Source of the DNA: Prochlorococcus marinus CUG1435 | GTDB lineage: Bacteria > Cyanobacteriota > Cyanobacteriia > PCC-6307 > Cyanobiaceae | Assembly (NCBI GenBank): GCA_017644375.1 | Contig: JAEPLP010000001.1 | Coordinates: 840,001 to 904,000 of the forward strand | Reading direction: 5' to 3' | Length of the DNA: 64,000 nt | Shown here: piece by piece, positions 59,005-64,000 of the stretch | Numbering within the stretch: the first letter of the stretch is position 1 | Layout: each line of letters opens with the position of its first letter | Notes under the pieces: model-generated | Seen by the model: the letters and a program-made list of their open reading frames with translations, nothing else | The model's database searches: none | What the model was told of the DNA's origin: nothing | Position numbers and translations under genes: made by a program

Positions 59005-60410
59005 CAGTTTATAAATTCTCTAACGTCACTGACTTTGCCATTAATTGCAGCAGCAGCAACCATTGCTGGACTCATTAGCAGTGTTCTTCCACTGGGAGAT
59101 CCTTGCCGACCCTTGAAATTTCTATTACTAGAACTAGCACTAACTTGATTACCTATTAGCTTATCTGAATTCATTGCTAAACACATTGAGCAGCCAGGCT
59201 CTCTCCATTGAAATCCAGAATCCTTAAATATCTGATCAAGACCTTCTTGTTTTGCTTTAGTGGCTACTTTTTCTGAACCTGGAACTGCAAATGCTTTGAC
59301 ATTCTTGGATACTTTTTTGCCTTTTAATACTTTAGCTGCAACTCTTAAGTCACTGATTCTTCCATTTGTGCAACTACCTATAAAACAAACGTCTACAGGA
59401 GTATCTTTTATTAATTGTCCAGGCTTGAAACTCATATATTCATAAGCCTCTTCTGCAACTAATTTATCATTTGGGGATAATTCATCTAAAAGAGGGATTT
59501 TTTGATTAATGCTTATACTTTGGCCGGGAGTAATCCCCCAGGTTACAGTTGGTTCTACCTTAGAAGCATCTAATTTAATTACGTCATCATAAATTGAATT
59601 TTCATCGCTTTTTAATGATTCCCACCATCTAAGCGCTCTATCCCAATGCTCATTTTTTGGAGCATATAATTTATTTTTAATGTAACTAAAGGTCTTTTCA
59701 TCAGGGTTGATGTAGCCGCATCTTGCTCCTCCTTCAATAGACATATTACATATCGTCATCCTTTCTTCCATTGATAATTCATATATCGCAGGTCCTGCGA
59801 ATTCATATGCAAAACCTACTCCTGCCTTTACACCGAGTTTATTAATTATATGAAGGACTAAATCCTTAGCATAAACACCCTTAGATAATTTATTGTCACA
59901 CCAAATCTGCCTCACTTTCAATTTGTTCATGGCTAAGGTTTGGGTGGCAAGAACATCTCTTACTTGACTTGTACCTATACCAAAAGCAATTGACCCAAAA
60001 GCTCCATGAGTTGAAGTATGAGAATCTCCGCAAGCGATTGTCATTCCTGGCTGAGTTAGGCCTAATTCAGGTGCTACTACATGAACTATTCCTTGATTAC
60101 CACTACCAATATTAAAAAATCTTATTTGATGTTCTAAGCAATTCTTCTCAAGTGTTTCAATCATCTGTTCAGCGAGATTATCTTTGAAAGGCCTGCTCTG
60201 ATTATCTGTTGGTACAATATGATCAACAGTAGCAACAGTTCTATCAGGGAATTTTACTTTTAATTTTTTGTCCTTTAAAGCACCAAATGCTTGAGGACTC
60301 GTCACTTCATGGATAAGGTGAAGACCAATAAATAATTGATCAGATCCTCCAGGAAGACTCGAAACCTTATGTAAATCCCAAACTTTATCAAATAGGGTAT
60401 CTTGACTCAA
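59004..60410 (-). CDS. leuC: 3-isopropylmalate dehydratase large subunit
   Basis: Iron-sulfur hydro-lyase subunit. 468 residues. Cluster cysteines are in [14 protein letters not shown] (about 345) and [10 protein letters not shown] (about 406-415); [12 protein letters not shown] (about 129) is the aconitase-family motif. Length normal. It lies 13 bases after cinA and overlaps leuD by 1 base. Confidence 0.97.
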   Translation of the reverse strand: MSQDTLFDKVWDLHKVSSLPGGSDQLFIGLHLIHEVTSPQAFGALKDKKLKVKFPDRTVATVDHIVPTDNQSRPFKDNLAEQMIETLEKNCLEHQIRFFNIGSGNQGIVHVVAPELGLTQPGMTIACGDSHTSTHGAFGSIAFGIGTSQVRDVLATQTLAMNKLKVRQIWCDNKLSKGVYAKDLVLHIINKLGVKAGVGFAYEFAGPAIYELSMEERMTICNMSIEGGARCGYINPDEKTFSYIKNKLYAPKNEHWDRALRWWESLKSDENSIYDDVIKLDASKVEPTVTWGITPGQSISINQKIPLLDELSPNDKLVAEEAYEYMSFKPGQLIKDTPVDVCFIGSCTNGRISDLRVAAKVLKGKKVSKNVKAFAVPGSEKVATKAKQEGLDQIFKDSGFQWREPGCSMCLAMNSDKLIGNQVSASSSNRNFKGRQGSPSGRTLLMSPAMVAAAAINGKVSDVREFIN

Positions 60411-60423
60411 TTTGTAAAAATAG

Positions 60424-61698
60424 TTACTTACTATTCGATAATAGGATTAATCGGAGGCTGTTCAAACACACATTTACACTTAGTCTTTGAATTTCTATTC
60501 GATTTCGTGTTGAGTTAAATAGTTTTTTTATATTAGTTATATGATTATTCGGTCCTGAAATGGAAATATAGACAAGTCCAACCGGTTTATCTTGACTGCC
60601 TCCGTTAGGACCAGCTATTCCACTAATTGCTATTGCCCAATCTGCTCCTAATTTCTCTTTTACATTAATTGCCATGGTCTCACAAACTTCTTCAGAAACA
60701 GCTCCATATTTTGTAAGTTTTTCTTTAGAAATATTTAATAATGAATTTTTTAGTTCATTACTATAGGAAACAATACTACCTTGAAAAACTTGAGATGAGC
60801 CTGATATTGAGGTTAGTGATGAAGATAGAAGGCCTCCGGTGCAGGATTCAGCAAAAACAATAGTTTCGTTCCTCTTGGTTAATTCTTTTATTAAAACGCT
60901 AGGAAGAGTATCGTTATCCTCTCCAAAAATAAATTTTGAAAAATCTTTTTTTAATTTTTCTTTAATAGGTTTAATTATATTTTTTGCTTCTAGGTCGTTC
61001 TTAGCTCGCGCGGTGATTCTTAGTTTAACCTCTCCTAAGTTTGCATATGGAGCAACGGTAGGGTTTTTAAGATTTAATAGATCATTAATTTTTTCAGCAA
61101 CGCTTGATTCTCCAATACCCGCAAATTTAAGAGTATTTGAAAAAAAGGAATAATTATTTGAGAATTTGGTTTTAATGAAATTATACGCTGTCTCTTCCCA
61201 CATAGTTTTCATTTCACTGGGTACTCCTGGGAAAGTAAGGATAGTAAAATCTTTTACTGGTTCCCAAATCATTCCTGGGGCAGTGCCCCTAGGGTTATTA
61301 ATAATTTGAGCATTTTCTGGGAAGAAACATTGTTTCCTTAAGCTGGAGGAATCGTCCTTGAGCTTTGAGTTTGAAAGTTTTTGTTTAATTTCATCCCATA
61401 AGAGCGGTCTTTCAAAAAGAGATACATTAAAAGATTTGGCTATTGCTTCAATAGTTAAGTCATCTGGGGTGGGTCCCAAGCCACCAGTTGTAATTAGAAG
61501 ATTACTTCTTTTCGATATTTCTTGAATTACTTTTATAATTCGATCACAATTATCACCGACAGTTGATTGCCTAAAGTGATTTAAGCCCAATTGAGATAAC
61601 TGTTCAGAAATCCATTGAGCATTTGTATTGATAATATTTCCTAAGAGTAGCTCTGTTCCAATAGAAAGAATTTCAACTCCCTTGGAGTTAGGACTCAT
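60424..61698 (-). CDS. cinA: CinA family protein
   Basis: 424 residues with two domains: the MoCF-like nucleotide-binding half (1-170, [13 protein letters not shown] and [13 protein letters not shown]) and the C-terminal nicotinamide-mononucleotide deamidase-type domain (about 265-424, [13 protein letters not shown] and [11 protein letters not shown]). Family roles are ADP-ribose pyrophosphatase and NMN deamidase in NAD recycling. The start overlaps glyA by 4 bases. Confidence 0.93.
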   Translation of the reverse strand: MSPNSKGVEILSIGTELLLGNIINTNAQWISEQLSQLGLNHFRQSTVGDNCDRIIKVIQEISKRSNLLITTGGLGPTPDDLTIEAIAKSFNVSLFERPLLWDEIKQKLSNSKLKDDSSSLRKQCFFPENAQIINNPRGTAPGMIWEPVKDFTILTFPGVPSEMKTMWEETAYNFIKTKFSNNYSFFSNTLKFAGIGESSVAEKINDLLNLKNPTVAPYANLGEVKLRITARAKNDLEAKNIIKPIKEKLKKDFSKFIFGEDNDTLPSVLIKELTKRNETIVFAESCTGGLLSSSLTSISGSSQVFQGSIVSYSNELKNSLLNISKEKLTKYGAVSEEVCETMAINVKEKLGADWAIAISGIAGPNGGSQDKPVGLVYISISGPNNHITNIKKLFNSTRNRIEIQRLSVNVCLNSLRLILLSNSK

Positions 61699-62966
61699 TT
61701 AATTGAAGCTTCCAGTTTGCCTTCATAAAGAGGAAAACGATTACATAAGATTAATACTCTTTCTTTACATTGACTTTCAATCAGTGAATCGTCTGGGTTA
61801 AGTAATCTATCAGCAATAATTTCGCCAACTTCAGCAAAAGCATCTTCATTAAAGCCTCTAGTAGTTAAAGCAGCAGTTCCCAACCTTAGTCCGCTGGTTA
61901 CAAAAGGTGATTCAGGGTCAAATGGAACAGTATTTTTATTTGCAGTGATATTCACTTCACTAACAAGTAAGTCAGCAATCTTACCAGTCATATTGATACT
62001 TCTTAAATCGAGTAAAACAATATGGTTATCAGTGCCTCCACTAACGATATCAATACCTCTATTTATTAAAGTTGAAGCCAGAACTTTTGCATTTTTTATT
62101 ACTTGTTGGGAATAATTAACGAAATCTGGCTGCAAGGCTTCTCCAAATGCAACTGCTTTAGCTGCAATTATATGTTCGAGGGGCCCACCCTGAGTTCCAG
62201 GGAAAACAGATTTATCAAATTTTTTTCCAAATTCTGCATCTTTACACAAGATAAGTCCCCCTCTAGGCCCTCTTAATGTTTTATGAGTAGTTGTTGTTAC
62301 TACATCACAATATGGTATTGGATTTGGGTGAAGTTTACTTGCTACAAGACCGGCGATGTGTGCAATATCAGCCATTAAGAATGCACCAACTTCATCTGCA
62401 ATATTTCTAAATGACTCAAAATCGATTGTTCTTGGATATGCAGAATATCCACATATGATTAATTTTGGTTTTGTTTCAAGTGCTATCTCTCTTATTTCAT
62501 CAAAATCTAATTCACTAGTTTCTTTATTTACACCATAGTGAACTGCATTGAACCATTTACCACTCATATTTACTGGAGACCCATGAGTTAGGTGTCCACC
62601 ATGAGATAAATCCATCCCCATGATTGTGTCGCCAGGTTTAAGTAGACTTAGGAAAACAGCAGCATTTGCCTGCGCTCCACTATGGGGTTGAACATTAGCC
62701 CAATTTGCATTAAATAATTTTTTGGCTCTCTGAATAGCTAATTCTTCGATTTCATCAACAAATTCACACCCCCCGTAATATCTTTTTTGGGGTAATCCCT
62801 CGGCGTATTTATTTGTAAGTACGGAACCTTGAGCCTGCATAACGGCAATTGATGCGAAATTTTCGCTTGCGATTAACTCAAGATGAGTTTCCTGCCTATT
62901 TTTTTCAGAGTTAATAAAATTCGATATTACTGGATCACTTTCTTTAAGATTTTGAAGGATATTCAT
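61695..62966 (-). CDS. glyA: Serine hydroxymethyltransferase
   Basis: PLP enzyme exchanging serine and glycine with one-carbon units on THF. 423 residues. The PLP lysine is in [15 protein letters not shown] (about 222-236), and LIASENFAS (about 33) and [15 protein letters not shown] (about 52-66) are the usual early motifs. First gene of the glyA-cinA-leuC-leuD run. Confidence 0.98.
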   Translation of the reverse strand: MNILQNLKESDPVISNFINSEKNRQETHLELIASENFASIAVMQAQGSVLTNKYAEGLPQKRYYGGCEFVDEIEELAIQRAKKLFNANWANVQPHSGAQANAAVFLSLLKPGDTIMGMDLSHGGHLTHGSPVNMSGKWFNAVHYGVNKETSELDFDEIREIALETKPKLIICGYSAYPRTIDFESFRNIADEVGAFLMADIAHIAGLVASKLHPNPIPYCDVVTTTTHKTLRGPRGGLILCKDAEFGKKFDKSVFPGTQGGPLEHIIAAKAVAFGEALQPDFVNYSQQVIKNAKVLASTLINRGIDIVSGGTDNHIVLLDLRSINMTGKIADLLVSEVNITANKNTVPFDPESPFVTSGLRLGTAALTTRGFNEDAFAEVGEIIADRLLNPDDSLIESQCKERVLILCNRFPLYEGKLEASIK

Positions 62967-63045
62967 TGAATTTGATAAGTAATACCCATAATATAGACGA
63001 TATTTTTTAGAAAAATATAAAAAGAATATTTCAGAATTTTAAACG

Positions 63046-63119
63046 CGCCTGGAGAGATTCGAACTCCCGACACCCTGATCCGTAGTCAGGTGCTCTAATC
63101 CACTGAGCTACAGGCGCAT
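63046..63119 (-). tRNA. tRNA-Arg(ACG)
   Basis: On the minus strand the acceptor GCGCCTG (63113-63119) pairs with CAGGCGC (63047-63053), discriminator G at 63046. The anticodon stem CCTGA/TCAGG encloses CTACGGA, so the anticodon is ACG. The T-arm has TTCGAATC. CCA is not encoded. Confidence 0.97.
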
Positions 63120-63203
63120 AATTATGTAATATCTCTGTTTCAGGGTCTCTTAGTCAACTAGATTTCAGGTAAAATATCTATTATTAACAATCTAATTATT
63201 AAT

Positions 63204-63455
63204 ATGCCTATAAAGTGGTACGGAAATGGTAACTCAGAAGATCCTATCTATAAACATTTTTCTCGAATAGTAAATTTTGTTATTCACTGCATGATATTTA
63301 CTGCGATTGTAAGTGGCACGTGGCTTTTAAAAGAGATTAAATATGAAATCAGCTATTTTAATAATTTTGCAATTGTCTGGTCAGTTCTTTTGGCCTCCCA
63401 TTTACTTTTCGTAATTATAAAAAAACCTAAAGATACTTCAAAACAATCAACTTAA
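63204..63455 (+). CDS. Small two-span membrane protein (83 aa)
   Basis: I do not recognise a family. Two hydrophobic helices (about 24-42 and 53-71) with a basic N-terminus PIKWYGNG and a KKPKDTSKQ tail. His residues at 18, 28 and 66 lie in or near the helices, which is worth noting for a cofactor-binding role, but this is only a remark. It lies 14 bases before the DUF3181-like gene on the same strand. Confidence 0.72.
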   Translation: MPIKWYGNGNSEDPIYKHFSRIVNFVIHCMIFTAIVSGTWLLKEIKYEISYFNNFAIVWSVLLASHLLFVIIKKPKDTSKQST

Positions 63456-63469
63456 ATAAATTTCTATTT

Positions 63470-63760
63470 ATGGACTCTCAGATAAGTATAAGTGATCTGG
63501 AAAATGTTATTTCCGAAAAAATTTTTATAAAAATCGAAAAGTGGAATTTGTATCTTGGAGATGCTGGACTAGCTAGGCATCTTGCTATTGAATGTATCAG
63601 CAATAAAGATCAAGGCCCATTGGAGGCTGCAAAATTAAGTCTGAAAGCAATAAATGTAAAAGTAGGGGATGGTGTTAATAGTATTCCACTGATTAATTTA
63701 ATCACTAATTCACAAATTCTAGAATTAGAAGAGATTTTGGAAAGTTTTTTTAAAAACTAA
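63470..63760 (+). CDS. DUF3181-like protein
   Basis: 96 residues. The pattern EKWNLYLGDAGLARHLAIE and INLITNSQILELEEIL (with VGDGVNSIPLINLI) resembles the cyanobacterial DUF3181 family as I remember it. Soluble, no cysteine apart from one at about residue 43. Function unknown. Convergent with the partial gene that follows, overlapping by 4 bases. Confidence 0.78.
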   Translation: MDSQISISDLENVISEKIFIKIEKWNLYLGDAGLARHLAIECISNKDQGPLEAAKLSLKAINVKVGDGVNSIPLINLITNSQILELEEILESFFKN

Positions 63761-64000
63761 ATCTCTTTTTTTGAAACTTTAAATTTATTTACTTTCAAGA
63801 ATTTTGTAAGTAAAAAATAAATCACAAAAAAAGTTAGAGTTCCAAATATTAAATATAAAAATTCTGCAAAATTTGAATTGAAGTTATTCGTAGTTTGGAG
63901 AATAGTAAAACAAAGTGTGCTGTCTATAAATGCTGCTAATGACATGAGGCTAATTTTCCTCAATAAATCCAAGTTAGGTAAATGGATATCTTCATTTCCC
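63757..64000 (-). CDS. C-terminal end of a membrane protein, perhaps MurJ
   Basis: The frame is open to the right edge, so the start is outside. The visible part reads LPNLDLLRKISLMSLAAFI, a helix (about 15 residues), then a second span LYLIFGTLTFFVIYFLLTKFL and a basic tail. Two closing membrane helices would fit the end of the lipid II flippase MurJ (MviN), which I believe lies near here in Prochlorococcus, but the sequence alone does not prove it. Confidence 0.5.
   Translation of the reverse strand, partial: GNEDIHLPNLDLLRKISLMSLAAFIDSTLCFTILQTTNNFNSNFAEFLYLIFGTLTFFVIYFLLTKFLKVNKFKVSKKEI

Overview
The window is ordinary chromosomal core sequence from a cyanobacterium, almost certainly a high-light-adapted Prochlorococcus. 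Evidence: very AT-rich DNA, genes packed with overlaps or gaps of a few bases, photosystem II genes (psbA, psbO, psbH, psbN, psbI), the cyanobacterial nitrogen regulator ntcA, CP12, Ycf20 and many small families known only from cyanobacteria. I see no transposase, integrase, prophage, CRISPR array or rRNA operon, and neither tRNA gene borders an obvious island.

Layout. 1-2.2 kb: end of a peptide-type ABC ATPase, rluD and the ribosome-assembly GTPase rbgA. 2.4-8.5 kb: pgk, a secreted protein of unknown role, murG, a CobC/HisC-like aminotransferase, pyrD and rnhA. 8.5-14.7 kb (minus): the cluster clpB2-secE-nusG-rplK-rplA-rplJ-rplL, with a leader before rplJ. 15-18.2 kb: eno, a UbiB/ABC1 kinase and a helical partner. 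18.5-22.4 kb: a thioredoxin-reductase-like flavoprotein without recognisable NADPH motifs, then a tight bicA-sbtA-sbtB bicarbonate-uptake operon. 22.6-27.8 kb: hemB, a glyoxalase-fold protein, mutS2, obg and a small gene. 27.8-32.8 kb: cp12, a glutathione-transferase-like gene, aspartoacylase, a short 42-codon gene, psbA and aroC. 32.8-41.5 kb: an Eda-like aldolase, ftsH, sat, psbO, coaBC, small cyanobacterial genes, ycf20, pyrB and a 3-methyladenine glycosylase gene with a doubtful 5' end. 41.7-50.5 kb: gatC, crtR (no normal start codon), tRNA-Leu(UAG), a Ycf66-like gene, ileS, two cyanobacterial families, trmB, glmM and txlA. 50.5-58.4 kb: thyX, dcd, a CobO-like gene with a lost P-loop, ntcA with an NtcA-type site, DUF3084, a YqgF-like gene, DUF3146, pth, psbH/psbN/psbI and an LptD-like protein. 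58.4-64 kb: leuD-leuC-cinA-glyA, tRNA-Arg(ACG), two small genes and the end of a probable murJ.

The genes cover central metabolism (pgk, eno, CP12, carbon uptake), light reactions, translation, nucleotide synthesis (pyrD, pyrB, thyX, dcd) and nitrogen control. I found no clear new multi-gene system. The points most worth following are the flavoprotein that has lost its NADPH motifs, the CobO relative without a P-loop beside ntcA, two genes whose 5' ends lack a usable start in frame and lie next to long homopolymers, a CP12 without its N-terminal cysteine pair, and an easily missed small gene next to psbA.
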